A stretch of 64,000 bases of DNA from JAWKIW01 sp046331175 (GTDB lineage: Bacteria; Actinomycetota; Acidimicrobiia; Acidimicrobiales; Acidimicrobilacustridaceae): assembly GCA_046331175.1 (NCBI GenBank), contig JAXLRI010000008.1, positions 62,001-126,000 of the forward strand, given 5' to 3'. Positions within the stretch are counted from its first letter, which is position 1; every line of letters begins with the position of its first letter. Below the pieces are notes generated by a model. That model was not told the origin of the DNA, did not search any database, and saw only the letters and a program-made list of their open reading frames with translations. Below are positions 17,041 to 25,866 of the stretch, one piece after another. Position numbers and translations under genes: made by a program.

Positions 17041-19017
17041 GTGAGGTTGCTCGAACCGCTGGTGCTGCGCGGGGCCACGGCCCCCAACCGCGTCCTGTTC
17101 GGCCCCCACGAGACCAACCTCGGCTGGGACCGGTCGATCTCCGAGCGCCACCTCGCCTACTACGAGCGACGGGCACGGGGCGGCGCCGGCGTCGTCGTGT
17201 GCGAGGAGGCGTCGGTCCACGAGTCCGACTGGCCGTACGAGCGCTGCCCGCTGGCGGCGGCGTGCGGGCCGGGCTGGTCGGCGCTGGCCGAGCGGGTGCA
17301 CGCCCACGGCGGCCTGGCGCTCGCCGCCATCGGCCACACCGGCGGCCAGGGCGCGTCGGCCTACTCCCAGCGCGAGCTGTGGGCCCCGAGCGGCGTACCC
17401 GAGGTGAACACCCGCGAGGTCCCCAAGGTCATGGAGCACGACGACATCGCCGCCGTCGTGCGCGGCTTCGGTGAGGCCACCGCCCTGGCCGTCGCCTCCG
17501 GCCTCGACGGGGTCGAGGTCAACGCCGGGCAGAACAGCCTCGTGCGCCAGTTCCTGTCCGGGCTCACCAACACCCGAGACGACGCCTACGGCACCGACCG
17601 CACCCGCTTCGCCCGCGAGGTGCTCCACGCCGTGCGGGCCGCCGCCGGCGATCGCGTCGTGGGGCTGCGGCTGTCGTGCGACGAGCTGGCCCCGTGGGCC
17701 GGGCTCGTCCCCGAGGCCGCCGCCGAGGTGGCGGCCTCGCTGCTGCCCTGGATCGACTACCTCGTCGTCGTGCGCGGCGCCATCTTCTCGGTGCCGGCCA
17801 CGCGCCCCGACGGCCACACGCCGCCGGGGTTCAACCTCGACCTCAGCGCCCAGGTGCGAGCCGCCGTCGAGGGACGCGTGCCGGTCTACGCCCAGGGTTC
17901 GATCGTCGACTGGGGCCAGGCCGAGTGGGCGGTGGGCGACGGCGACAAGGCCGACGGCGTCGAGATGACCCGGGCCCAGATCGCCGACCCCGACCTCGTG
18001 GCCAAGCTGGCCGCCGGCGAGGCCGAGCAGATCCGGCCGTGCATCCTCTGCAACCAGACGTGCAAGGTCCGCGACAACCGCAACCCCATCGTCTCGTGCG
18101 TGGTCGAGCCGAGCGCCGGCCACGAGACCGAGGACCCGTCCGTCGAGGGCACCGCCGCCCGCCCGTGCTCGGTGCTGGTGGTCGGCGGTGGCGTGGCCGG
18201 CCTCGAAGCCGCCCGCGTGGCGGCGTCGCGCGGCCACCAGGTGACGTTGTGGGAGCAGGGCGACGAGCTCGGCGGTGTGGTGCGGGCGGCGGCCGCCGGG
18301 GCCGGCCGCGACCGGCTGGCGCTCGTCGCCGACTGGCTGCAGGCCGAGGTCGAGCGCCTCGGCGTCACCGTCGAGCTGGGCCGGGCGGCCAAGGTCACCG
18401 CCGCCGACGCCATGCGGGGCGAGACCGATCCCTTCGCGGCCGCCGACGTCGACCACGTGGTGCTGGCCACCGGCTCGCTGCCCGGCGCCACCACCTACAA
18501 GACGACCAAGACCGCCGTCGTGCACGACGCCCTCACCGTGCTCGAGGCGCTGCGGGCCGGCGACGGCGACGGCGGGCTCCCGCCCGGGCCGATCGCCGTG
18601 TGGGACCCCATCGGCGGGCCGGTCGGCATCTCCATCGCCGAGGCCCTGGTCGCAGCGGGCCGAGAGGTCACGCTGGTCTCCCCCGACCTCATCGTCGGCA
18701 CGCTGCTGTCGCGATCCGGCGACCTCGCCCCCGCCAACACCCGGCTCGAGTCGGCCGGCGTCACGCTCCACAAGCGGGCCGTGCTGCGGTCGGTGAAGAA
18801 GTCCACCATCACCGTGGAGGACCGCTTCAGCGGCGAGCTGAGCGAGCTCAAGGCGGCCGCGCTGGTCGACGCCGGCCAGCGCCTGCCCGACGAGCGGCTG
18901 TGGGAGGCCACCGGCCACCACCACGTCCGCGCCGGCGACTGCGTCGCCCCGCGCTCGCTGTACGAAGCGGTCCTCGAAGGCCGCCGGGCGGCGCTCACCG
19001 TCGAGGGCGAGGTCTGA
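17041..19017 (+). CDS. Mycofactocin-system OYE/FadH-type oxidoreductase 1
   Basis: 658-residue flavoenzyme with the dienoyl-CoA reductase (FadH) architecture: an N-terminal FMN-binding TIM barrel of the old yellow enzyme family (1-330), a [4Fe-4S] site (Cys334, 337, 341, 353; C-x2-C-x3-C-x11-C) and a C-terminal FAD/NAD(P) domain opening with VLVVGGGVAGLEAA at about residue 378. It matches the first of two OYE-type proteins repeatedly found with mycofactocin genes (opening APNRVLFGPHETNLGWD). Its substrate is unknown; it could pass electrons between NAD(P)H, a reduced cofactor and an unsaturated acyl or quinone substrate. GTG 17041 matches the usual start of the family; GTG 17017 is possible. 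It begins a same-strand run of eight genes. Confidence 0.88.
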   Translation: MRLLEPLVLRGATAPNRVLFGPHETNLGWDRSISERHLAYYERRARGGAGVVVCEEASVHESDWPYERCPLAAACGPGWSALAERVHAHGGLALAAIGHTGGQGASAYSQRELWAPSGVPEVNTREVPKVMEHDDIAAVVRGFGEATALAVASGLDGVEVNAGQNSLVRQFLSGLTNTRDDAYGTDRTRFAREVLHAVRAAAGDRVVGLRLSCDELAPWAGLVPEAAAEVAASLLPWIDYLVVVRGAIFSVPATRPDGHTPPGFNLDLSAQVRAAVEGRVPVYAQGSIVDWGQAEWAVGDGDKADGVEMTRAQIADPDLVAKLAAGEAEQIRPCILCNQTCKVRDNRNPIVSCVVEPSAGHETEDPSVEGTAARPCSVLVVGGGVAGLEAARVAASRGHQVTLWEQGDELGGVVRAAAAGAGRDRLALVADWLQAEVERLGVTVELGRAAKVTAADAMRGETDPFAAADVDHVVLATGSLPGATTYKTTKTAVVHDALTVLEALRAGDGDGGLPPGPIAVWDPIGGPVGISIAEALVAAGREVTLVSPDLIVGTLLSRSGDLAPANTRLESAGVTLHKRAVLRSVKKSTITVEDRFSGELSELKAAALVDAGQRLPDERLWEATGHHHVRAGDCVAPRSLYEAVLEGRRAALTVEGEV

Positions 19018-19099
19018 CCGTGGCCATCGGGGGGACCACGAAGTCCACGCGGCCGCCGGCCACGACCGCCACCGACGCCGCCCGGGGGGGTGGTCGCTG

Positions 19100-21202
19100 A
19101 TGGCCGGGGGCCAGTACCGCTACCTGTTCAGCCCGCTGCAGCTGGGCCCGGTCACGGTGCACAACCGCATCGTGTTCGCCGCCCACCTCACCAACTACGC
19201 CGACCACGGGCTGCCGTCCGAGCAGCACGCCGCCTACTACGCGGCCCGGGCCGCCGGCGGCGCCGGCCTGATCATCACCGAGGAGCACTCGGTCCACCCG
19301 ACCGACTGGCCCTACGAGAAGATGATCCACGCCTTCCACCCCGAGGTGGTGCCCGGCTACCGGCGCATCACCGAGGCGGTGCACGCCCACGGCGTGCCGA
19401 TCTTCGCCCAGATCAACCACAACGGCGGCCAGGCGTCGTCGATGTACACGCGGCTGCCGGTGTGGGCGCCGTCGCCGGTGGCCGACCCGCTGTTCCGCGA
19501 GGTCCCCAAGGCGGTCGACCACCTCGAGATCGCCGAGATCGTCGCCGGCTACGCCGAGGTCGCCGCCCGGTGCAAGGAGGGCGGCTTCGACGGCATCGAG
19601 CTGCAGTGCTCCCACAGCTCGATCGTGCGCGGCTTCCTGTCGCGGGCCACCAACGTGCGCACCGACGAGTACGGCGGGTCGCTCGAGAACCGGGCCCGCA
19701 TCCTCCACGAGATCGTCGCCGCCGTCCGCGAGGCCATCGGCCGCGACCTCGCGCTCGGCGTGCGGCTCTGCGGCGACGAGCTGATCGAGCAGGGCATCAC
19801 CATCGACGAGACCGTCGAGGTGGCCCGCGCCGTCGAGGCGAACGGCCTCGTCGACTACATCAACACCTCGATCGGGGTGGCGACGGCGTCGCTGTTCATG
19901 ATCGAGGCGTCGATGCACATCCCGCCCGAGTACGCCATGTTCATCCCGAGCGCCATCCGCAAGGCGGTCGACCTGCCGGTGGTCGGCGTCGGCCGGTTCA
20001 AGGACCCGCTGCAGGCCGAGCGTGCGCTCTCCCAGGGACACGCCGACCTGATCGGCGTGGTGCGGGGCCAGATCGCCGACCCCGAGTTCACCGCCAAGGC
20101 CCGGGCCGGCTCGCACCACCAGATCCGCCTGTGCCTGTCGTGCAACCAGGAGTGCGTGGGGCGCATGGGCCTCAACCGCTGGCTCGGCTGCATCGAGAAC
20201 CCGCGCACCGGCCGCGAGGCCACGCTGCCGGCGCCCACCCGCCGGCCGGCGGCCAAGCGGGTGCTGGTGGTCGGCGCCGGCCCGGCCGGCCTGCAGGCGG
20301 CCATCTCGGCGGCCCAGCACGGGCACTCGGTCGTGGTCTGCGAGCGCGACGACGAGGCCGGTGGCCAGGTGCGCTGGGCGGCGCGCGTGCCCAACCGCGC
20401 CGAGCTGGGCGACCTGGTGCGCAACCAGCTGATCGAGTGCGAGCAGCTCGGCGTCGAGCTGCGCTTCGGCACCGAGGTCACCGACGAGGTGGTCGACCGG
20501 CTGGATCCTGACGTGGTCGTCGTGGCCACCGGCTCCGAGCCGAACCGCCCCTGGTGGGCACCACCGCCACCCCCGCACGACGAGGCGGTGCCGGTCGTCG
20601 AGCTGCTGCCCGTCGACGGGGCCGGTGGCCGAGAGGAGCCGGTCGTGGGCGACGCTCCCGCACCGGGCACGCAGGACGACCCGGGCGACGACCACAGCGA
20701 CGACGAGCCGCTGCGGGTCATCGACGTCCTGGACGTGGTCACCGGGCGCTACGCGCCGACCGGGTCGGTGCTGCTCATCGACGAGCTCGGCTTCCACCAG
20801 GCCACATCGGTGGCCGAGCTGCTCGCCGACCGCGGCTGCCAGGTGGAGGTGATGTCGCCGGGCATGGTCGTCGGCCAGGACCTGGGCATCACCCTCGACA
20901 TGGAGAACTGGTGGCTGCGGGCCGGCAAGAAGGGCATCGTGCAGACCACCGACTCCGTCGTCGTCGGCCTCGAGGGTCGCCACCTGCAGGTGCTGCACCA
21001 CCCCACCGGGACCACCACGCCCCGCACCGCCGACTGGGTCGTGCTGGCCGTGCCGCCGAGCCCGGCCGACTCGCTGTACCACCGCCTGCGCGAGCGCTTC
21101 GCCGGCTCCGCCACCGAGGTGCACCGCGTCGGCGACTGCGTGGCCCCGCGCCGCGCCCACGCCGCCGTCGTGGACGGCAACCGCATCGGAGCGCAGCTGT
21201 GA
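19100..21202 (+). CDS. Mycofactocin-system OYE/FadH-type oxidoreductase 2
   Basis: 700-residue paralogue of the previous enzyme, with the same order: FMN barrel (NRIVFAAHLTNYADHG near the start), [4Fe-4S] Cys345, 348, 352 and 364, then an FAD domain starting VLVVGAGPAGLQAA. Compared with OYE 1 it carries an acidic, Pro-rich insertion at about residues 487-540 in the pyridine-nucleotide part, probably an exposed loop. It matches the second OYE-type family tied to mycofactocin loci. Paired retention of both enzymes suggests distinct jobs or a heteromer. The stop overlaps a 23-codon reading frame that leads to the ETF alpha gene. Substrate not known. Confidence 0.88.
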   Translation: MAGGQYRYLFSPLQLGPVTVHNRIVFAAHLTNYADHGLPSEQHAAYYAARAAGGAGLIITEEHSVHPTDWPYEKMIHAFHPEVVPGYRRITEAVHAHGVPIFAQINHNGGQASSMYTRLPVWAPSPVADPLFREVPKAVDHLEIAEIVAGYAEVAARCKEGGFDGIELQCSHSSIVRGFLSRATNVRTDEYGGSLENRARILHEIVAAVREAIGRDLALGVRLCGDELIEQGITIDETVEVARAVEANGLVDYINTSIGVATASLFMIEASMHIPPEYAMFIPSAIRKAVDLPVVGVGRFKDPLQAERALSQGHADLIGVVRGQIADPEFTAKARAGSHHQIRLCLSCNQECVGRMGLNRWLGCIENPRTGREATLPAPTRRPAAKRVLVVGAGPAGLQAAISAAQHGHSVVVCERDDEAGGQVRWAARVPNRAELGDLVRNQLIECEQLGVELRFGTEVTDEVVDRLDPDVVVVATGSEPNRPWWAPPPPPHDEAVPVVELLPVDGAGGREEPVVGDAPAPGTQDDPGDDHSDDEPLRVIDVLDVVTGRYAPTGSVLLIDELGFHQATSVAELLADRGCQVEVMSPGMVVGQDLGITLDMENWWLRAGKKGIVQTTDSVVVGLEGRHLQVLHHPTGTTTPRTADWVVLAVPPSPADSLYHRLRERFAGSATEVHRVGDCVAPRRAHAAVVDGNRIGAQL

Positions 21203-21270
21203 GCGCACCGCACGCGACCGACGACGCCGCCGGCGTCCCCGCAGCGTCCGACGGGGAGGTGACCCGATGA
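21199..21270 (+). CDS. 23-codon linking reading frame
   Basis: A GTG-started frame of 23 codons fills the gap between OYE 2 and ETF alpha exactly. It overlaps both neighbours by 4 bases (GTGA upstream, ATGA downstream). The peptide (VSAPHATDDAAGVPAASDGE and three more residues) is Ala/Asp-rich and unlike any known family. It may be a translated coupler rather than a functional peptide, or a coincidence of high-GC sequence. Confidence 0.3.
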   Translation: MSAPHATDDAAGVPAASDGEVTR

Positions 21271-22178
21271 TCGCGGTGGTGCCGGTGCGCGCCGGCGAGC
21301 TGCCCATCGGGGGCGACGAGGCCGCCGCCGAGGCGGGCGGTCGCGTGCTCCTCATCGGCGACCGCGCCGGTGATGCCGTGGCCGGCCTGCACGGCGTGGC
21401 CGACGAGGTGACGGTGTGCGAGCAGGACGCCTTCACCCCCGGCGCGTGGAGCGCGGGGCTGGCCGCCCTGGTCGAGGGCGAGCACGTGCTGATCCTGCCG
21501 GCGTCGCCCGACGGCCGCGACCTGGCCCCCCGCCTGGCCCACCTGCTCGACCGGCCGCTGCTCACCGGCGCCGTGCAGGTGACCCCGTCGGGCGCCACCG
21601 TCGCCCGCCACGGTGGCCTGGTGATGGAGGAGCAGGTCACCGACGTCCCCTTCGTGGCGACGCTCCAGCCGGGCGTCCGCGGCGTCGAGCCCGACGATGC
21701 CGTCGTGCCCACCGTTCGCACCATCGACCTGCCCGCCCCGGACCACGCCGTCGACGACGCCGTCCTGGTGGAGGTGCTGCCCCCCGATCCGGCCACCATG
21801 GACCTGGCCGAGGCCCCCCGCATCGTCGGCGGCGGCGCCGGCCTGCGCTCCATCGAGGCCATGGATCGCCTGGCCGAGGTCGCCACCGCGCTGGGCTGCT
21901 CCATCGGCGGCACCCGGGTGGTCACCGACTGGGGCTGGCTGCCCTACGAGCGCCAGATCGGCACCACCGGCGTGGCGGTGCACCCCGACGTCTACTTGGC
22001 CTTCGGCATCTCCGGGGCCGTGCAGCACACCGCCGGCCTCGGGTCGCCCCGCCACGTGATCGCGGTCAACACCGACGCCAGCTGCCCGATGATGGCCCTG
22101 GCCGACCTGGCCATCGTCACCGATGCCCCGGCCCTCGTCGACGCCCTGGCCCGGCGCCTGGGGGTGCACCAGCCATGA
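21267..22178 (+). CDS. Mycofactocin-associated ETF alpha (FixB-like)
   Basis: 303-residue electron-transfer flavoprotein alpha subunit. The N-terminal half is a degenerate nucleotide-binding domain. The C-terminal half holds the FAD site: GGTRVVTDWGWLPYERQIG, TTGVAVHPDVYLAFGISG, then AVQHTAGL and VNTDASCPMMALAD. With the ETF beta gene four genes on, it would form the heterodimer that carries electrons to the FixC-like quinone oxidoreductase next door. The ATG has GGAGG 8 bases upstream. It overlaps the next gene by 4 bases. In FixABCX systems this subunit holds the shuttle flavin; whether bifurcation occurs here cannot be told from sequence. Confidence 0.85.
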   Translation: MIAVVPVRAGELPIGGDEAAAEAGGRVLLIGDRAGDAVAGLHGVADEVTVCEQDAFTPGAWSAGLAALVEGEHVLILPASPDGRDLAPRLAHLLDRPLLTGAVQVTPSGATVARHGGLVMEEQVTDVPFVATLQPGVRGVEPDDAVVPTVRTIDLPAPDHAVDDAVLVEVLPPDPATMDLAEAPRIVGGGAGLRSIEAMDRLAEVATALGCSIGGTRVVTDWGWLPYERQIGTTGVAVHPDVYLAFGISGAVQHTAGLGSPRHVIAVNTDASCPMMALADLAIVTDAPALVDALARRLGVHQP

Positions 22179-23578
22179 GCGGCCCGACCCGGACCACCGT
22201 CGCCACCGACACGCGCACGCAGGCCGACCGCCTCGCCGGGCCGGCGTCGCAGGTCGCCGTGGTCGACACCCCCGACGCCTACGACTTCGACGTGATCGTG
22301 GTGGGCGCCGGTCCGGCCGGCTCGGCCGCCGCCCTCGTCCTGGCCCGGGCCGGCAAGCGGGTGTGCCTGCTCGAGCGGGGCCCGTTCCCCGGCTCGAAGA
22401 ACATGTACGGCGGCGTCGTCTACGGCCGCATCCTCGACACGCTCGTCCCGAGCTGGTGGGACGAGGTGCCGGTGCAGCGCTGGGTGACCCGTCGCGGCAC
22501 GGTCGTCATGACCGACACCCAGGCGCTCACCATCGACTACCGCACCACGGCGTGGGGCGAGGCCCCCTACAACGGGTGCACCACGCTGCGGCCCGACTTC
22601 GACGCCTGGCTCGCCTCCAAGGCCACCGACGCCGGCGCCACCCTCGTCACCTCCACCACCGCCACCGGCCTGCTGCGCGACCGCGGCGGCCGCATCGTCG
22701 GCGTGCGCACCGATCGCCCCGACGGCGACCTCACCGCCCGGCTCGTGATCGCCTGCGACGGCGTGAACTCGTTCCTCGCCAAGGCCGCCGGCATCTACCA
22801 CCACACCGACGCCGCCCACTTCACGCTGGGGGCCAAGGAGGTGCTGGCCCTGCCGCGCGAGGAGATCGAGAAGCGGTTCGGCCTCACCGGCCACGAGGGC
22901 GCCGACCTCGAGATCATCGGCTGCACCCAGGGCATCCCCGGCGGTGGGTTCGTCTACACCAACCTCGACACCATCGCGGTGGGGGTGGTGCTCAGCCTGC
23001 CGGCCCTGGCCGCGTCGAAGCGGCGGGCGGAGGAGATCATCGCCGAGCTCAAGCGCCACCCGATGATCGCCCCCATGGTCGACGGGGCCGAGCTCAAGGA
23101 GTACTCGGCCCACCTCATCCCCGAGGCCGGCCTCGACATGATGCCCGAGCTGGTCACCGACGGGATGCTGGTCGCCGGCGACGCCGCCGCCATGTGCCTC
23201 GCGGCGGGCATCTGGCTGGAGGGCGTCAACTTCGCCATCGGCTCGGGCGCCGCCGCCGGCGAGACCGCGCTCGAGGCGCTGCGCACCGGCGACGTGTCGG
23301 CCCCCTCGCTCGAGTCGTACCGCACCCGCATGGAGTCGACCTTCGTGCTCGCCGACCACCGCAAGCTGGCCGGCGCCCCCGGCCTGGTCATGAGCGACCG
23401 GGTCCAGCAGCAGTACCCCGCCCTCGTGTGCAACCTGGTCGAGTCCCTGTTCACCGTCACCAACCCCGAGCCCAAGAAGGGCGTGACCGCCCTGGCCTGG
23501 AAGCAGCTGCGCGCCTCGGGCGTGAAGCTGCGCCACCTGGCCGCCGATGCCTGGGCCGGCCTGCGCACCTACGGATGA
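22175..23578 (+). CDS. FixC-like ETF:quinone oxidoreductase
   Basis: 467-residue FAD-dependent oxidoreductase. After a ~35-residue extension comes the Rossmann motif DVIVVGAGPAGSAAA (about residues 39-53), then ERGPFPGSKNMYGGVVYGRIL, which is the FixC/ETF-QO signature. The second FAD motif MLVAGDAAAMCLAAGIWLEG is intact. It would take electrons from the ETF dimer and, with the FixX-like ferredoxin, give them to quinone at the membrane. The start overlaps the ETF alpha stop (ATGA). Gene order here is alpha (B), C, X, beta (A), a rearranged but complete FixABCX set. Confidence 0.88.
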   Translation: MSGPTRTTVATDTRTQADRLAGPASQVAVVDTPDAYDFDVIVVGAGPAGSAAALVLARAGKRVCLLERGPFPGSKNMYGGVVYGRILDTLVPSWWDEVPVQRWVTRRGTVVMTDTQALTIDYRTTAWGEAPYNGCTTLRPDFDAWLASKATDAGATLVTSTTATGLLRDRGGRIVGVRTDRPDGDLTARLVIACDGVNSFLAKAAGIYHHTDAAHFTLGAKEVLALPREEIEKRFGLTGHEGADLEIIGCTQGIPGGGFVYTNLDTIAVGVVLSLPALAASKRRAEEIIAELKRHPMIAPMVDGAELKEYSAHLIPEAGLDMMPELVTDGMLVAGDAAAMCLAAGIWLEGVNFAIGSGAAAGETALEALRTGDVSAPSLESYRTRMESTFVLADHRKLAGAPGLVMSDRVQQQYPALVCNLVESLFTVTNPEPKKGVTALAWKQLRASGVKLRHLAADAWAGLRTYG

Positions 23579-23588
23579 TGCCGACGCC

Positions 23589-23942
23589 ATGAACCTCCGC
23601 CGCCGCCCGCTCCTCGGTGCCCCGAGCCCCGCCACCACCAACCCGGTCGTGGGCGACTGGGCCCCGGTGTCCTTCGAGGACCGCATGGCCCTGGTCGACT
23701 TCCGCGTCGGCGAGCGGGCCCACATCACCGTCGACGGCGACTCGTGCCGGGGGTGCACCACCAAGGAGTGCGTCACCGCCTGCCCGGCCAACCTCTTCGT
23801 GCCCACCAGCGACGGCGGCATCGTCTTCAACTACGAGCAGTGCTTCGAGTGCGGCACCTGCTACCTCGTGTGCAACAACGAGGGCGCCATCACCTGGACC
23901 TACCCCGACGGCGGCAGCGGCGTCGTGTTCCACCGGAGCTGA
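23589..23942 (+). CDS. FixX-like ferredoxin
   Basis: 117-residue iron-sulphur protein that pairs with FixC-like oxidoreductase. Cysteines at 53, 56, 61 and 65 (CRGCTTKECVTACP) and at 85, 88, 91 and 95 (CFECGTCYLVC) could hold one or two clusters; a FixX normally has one [4Fe-4S]. The end, GAITWTYPDGGSGVVF, is typical of FixX. ATG 23589 lies 10 bases after the FixC stop. Only one base separates its end from the ETF beta gene, which supports one operon. Confidence 0.88.
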   Translation: MNLRRRPLLGAPSPATTNPVVGDWAPVSFEDRMALVDFRVGERAHITVDGDSCRGCTTKECVTACPANLFVPTSDGGIVFNYEQCFECGTCYLVCNNEGAITWTYPDGGSGVVFHRS

Positions 23943-23943
23943 C

Positions 23944-25041
23944 GTGGCCACCTCCCGTCCCACCGACCCGTCGAGCTCGACCGGCGTGCCGTCCGACGCG
24001 CCGCTCCCCCCGGTCGGGGTGGCCATCAAGTGGATCGACCTGCGGCCCGAGGTCGACCGGCTGACCGGGACCGTCGCCGGCGACGAGCGCTTCGCCGGCT
24101 GCTCGGCCGCCGACCGCGCCGCCCTCGAGTGGGCGCTGCGGATCGCCGAGCGGGGCGGGCGCCAGGTGGTCGTGGCCAGCGCCGGGCCCGAAGGCGTCGA
24201 CGACCTGCTGCGCGACGCCCTCGCCGTCGGCGCCGCCCGCGCCGTGCGGGTCGACCTGCCGACCGGGGCCGCCAGCGAGGAGGTGGCCGCCGGTCTGGCC
24301 GACGTGCTGGCCGACTGTGGGCTGATCTGCTGCGGCGACTGGAGCGCCGATCGCGGGTCGGGCGCGGTGCCCGCCTTCCTCGCCGCCCGCCTCGAACGCC
24401 CGCAGGCCCTGGGCCTCGTCGCCGTCCACCCCGCACCCGCCGCCGGCCAGGACCGGAGCGAGGCCGACGTCGTCGACGACCCCGACGAGGCTGACGACGA
24501 CTGGACGGCCGCCGGCGTGCGGGGCGCCGGTCCGGGCCGGCTGCGCGCCACCCGCCGCCTCGACCACGGCCGCCGCGAGATCCTCGAGGTGCACGAGCCG
24601 GCGGTGCTGTCGTTCGAGGGCGGCACCGCCTCGCTGCGCCGGGCCCCGCTCGCCGCGCTGCTCGCCGCCGCCGACGCGCCGGTCGAGGTCGTCACCGGGC
24701 CCACCGGCCGCCACGCCCGGGTCCGCACGGTCCGCACCGGCCCGGCCCGCCCGCGGGCCCGAGCACTGCCCCCACCCGACCTGTCGCTCAGCCCCCGAGA
24801 GCGGATCCTCGCCATCACCGGGGCCCTCGTCGACCACGCGCCCGCCCGCACCGTCGTCACCGACGACGCCGGGGAGGCGGCCGACCTCGTGCTCGACCAG
24901 CTGCGCACGTGGGGCGTCCTCGACAACGACGACGCCGGGCCGAGCGGTGCGACCGGCACGAGCGGTGCGACCGGCACGAGCGGTGCGACCGGCACGAGCG
25001 GCGCAAGCGGGCCGACGGCCGACGAGCCCGGCGCGGGCTGA
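23944..25041 (+). CDS. Mycofactocin-associated ETF beta (FixA-like)
   Basis: 365-residue ETF beta subunit, longer than the usual ~260. It begins with a Ser/Pro-rich stretch, then PPVGVAIKWIDLRPEVDRLTG. The nucleotide-binding part includes DRAALEWALRIAERGG, VVVASAGPEGVDDLLRDAL, CGDWSADRGSGAVPAFLAA and ILEVHEPAVLSFEGG, which align with ETF beta. The C-terminus adds a long tail with GATGTS repeats that is likely disordered. GTG 23944 starts one base after the ferredoxin stop. It is expected to bind ETF alpha and AMP or FAD. The tail and an acidic loop (residues ~165-185) have no known counterpart. Confidence 0.8.
   Translation: MATSRPTDPSSSTGVPSDAPLPPVGVAIKWIDLRPEVDRLTGTVAGDERFAGCSAADRAALEWALRIAERGGRQVVVASAGPEGVDDLLRDALAVGAARAVRVDLPTGAASEEVAAGLADVLADCGLICCGDWSADRGSGAVPAFLAARLERPQALGLVAVHPAPAAGQDRSEADVVDDPDEADDDWTAAGVRGAGPGRLRATRRLDHGRREILEVHEPAVLSFEGGTASLRRAPLAALLAAADAPVEVVTGPTGRHARVRTVRTGPARPRARALPPPDLSLSPRERILAITGALVDHAPARTVVTDDAGEAADLVLDQLRTWGVLDNDDAGPSGATGTSGATGTSGATGTSGASGPTADEPGAG
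24943..24996 (+). repeat. Three 18-base repeats in ETF beta tail
   Basis: agcggtgcgaccggcacg occurs three times in tandem with a further partial copy. It encodes (SGATGT)3. In frame and near the end of the ETF beta gene. Confidence 0.85.
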
Positions 25042-25047
25042 GCCGAG

Positions 25048-25866
25048 GTGGCCGTGGAGCCACCGGCGCCGGGCGGGCGCTGGGCCGATGCCACCTGGCC
25101 CGACCGGGCGACGACGGGACCGGTCGCCCTGCTGGTCCCGCTGGGGGCCACCGAGCAGCACGGCCCCCACCTGCCCCTCGACACCGACACCCGCATCGCC
25201 ACCGCGGTGGCCGAGCGGGTGGCGGCCGGCCGCCCCGACGCGGCCGCGGCGCCGGCCATCCCCTACGGCGCCAGCGGCGAGCACCAGGGCTTCGCCGGCA
25301 CGCTGTCGATCGGCCACGAGGCCCTGGCCGCCGTCCTGGTCGAGCTGGTGCGCTCGGCCACCGGCGACCGCACACCGGGCCGCACCGGCGACGGCGGCGG
25401 CAGCAGCGGCGGCGGCCGCGGCAGCAGCAGGGGCGGCGGCGAGCCCGGAGCACCGGTGGCCACCGTCGTGCTGGTGAACGGCCACGGCGGCAACGGCGAG
25501 GCCGTGCGGACCGCGCTCGACGTGCTGGTCGGCGAGGGCCGGCCGGTCCGGGCGTGGTGGCCGCGGTGGCCGGCCGACGACAGCCACGCCGGGCGGGTCG
25601 AGACCTCGCTGCTGCTCGCCATCGCCCCCGAGGTGGTGCACCTCGACCGCGCCACGGCGGGCCGGACCGAACCGCTGCCCGAGCTGCTCGACGACCTGCG
25701 CCGCGGCGGCGTGGCCGCCGTGTCGGCCAACGGCGTGCTCGGCGACCCGGCCGGGGCGTCCGCCGCCGCGGGGGCCGCGTTGCTGGAAGACTTCGCCGCA
25801 GACCTCGATCGCACCGTCACCGCCGCGCTGGCGGCCGCCGACCCCCACCAGGAGCACCGACCATGA
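25048..25866 (+). CDS. mftE: MftE creatininase-family peptidase
   Basis: 272-residue metallopeptidase that cuts the modified C-terminal Val-Tyr unit from MftA. The creatininase-fold metal set is present: LVPLGATEQHGPHLPLDTDT (Glu36, His38, Asp45), then VNGHGGNGEA and DDSHAGRVETS. A Gly/Ser/Arg-rich insertion of about 30 residues (about 108-138) is unusual and probably a surface loop. GTG 25054 is an alternative start with a GAGG site. It follows ETF beta by 6 bases and overlaps the SDR start by 4, so the maturation protease sits in the same transcript as the redox genes. Confidence 0.92.
   Translation: MAVEPPAPGGRWADATWPDRATTGPVALLVPLGATEQHGPHLPLDTDTRIATAVAERVAAGRPDAAAAPAIPYGASGEHQGFAGTLSIGHEALAAVLVELVRSATGDRTPGRTGDGGGSSGGGRGSSRGGGEPGAPVATVVLVNGHGGNGEAVRTALDVLVGEGRPVRAWWPRWPADDSHAGRVETSLLLAIAPEVVHLDRATAGRTEPLPELLDDLRRGGVAAVSANGVLGDPAGASAAAGAALLEDFAADLDRTVTAALAAADPHQEHRP

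Noticed and set aside
17041..21202. OYE1 or OYE2 as mftD
   Set aside because: Both have the FadH-type barrel, iron-sulphur site and FAD domain. MftD is a shorter FMN alpha-hydroxy acid dehydrogenase-type protein without these.
21267..25041. FixABCX as a sign of nitrogen fixation
   Set aside because: No nif genes are present and the ETF subunits match the mycofactocin-associated type better.
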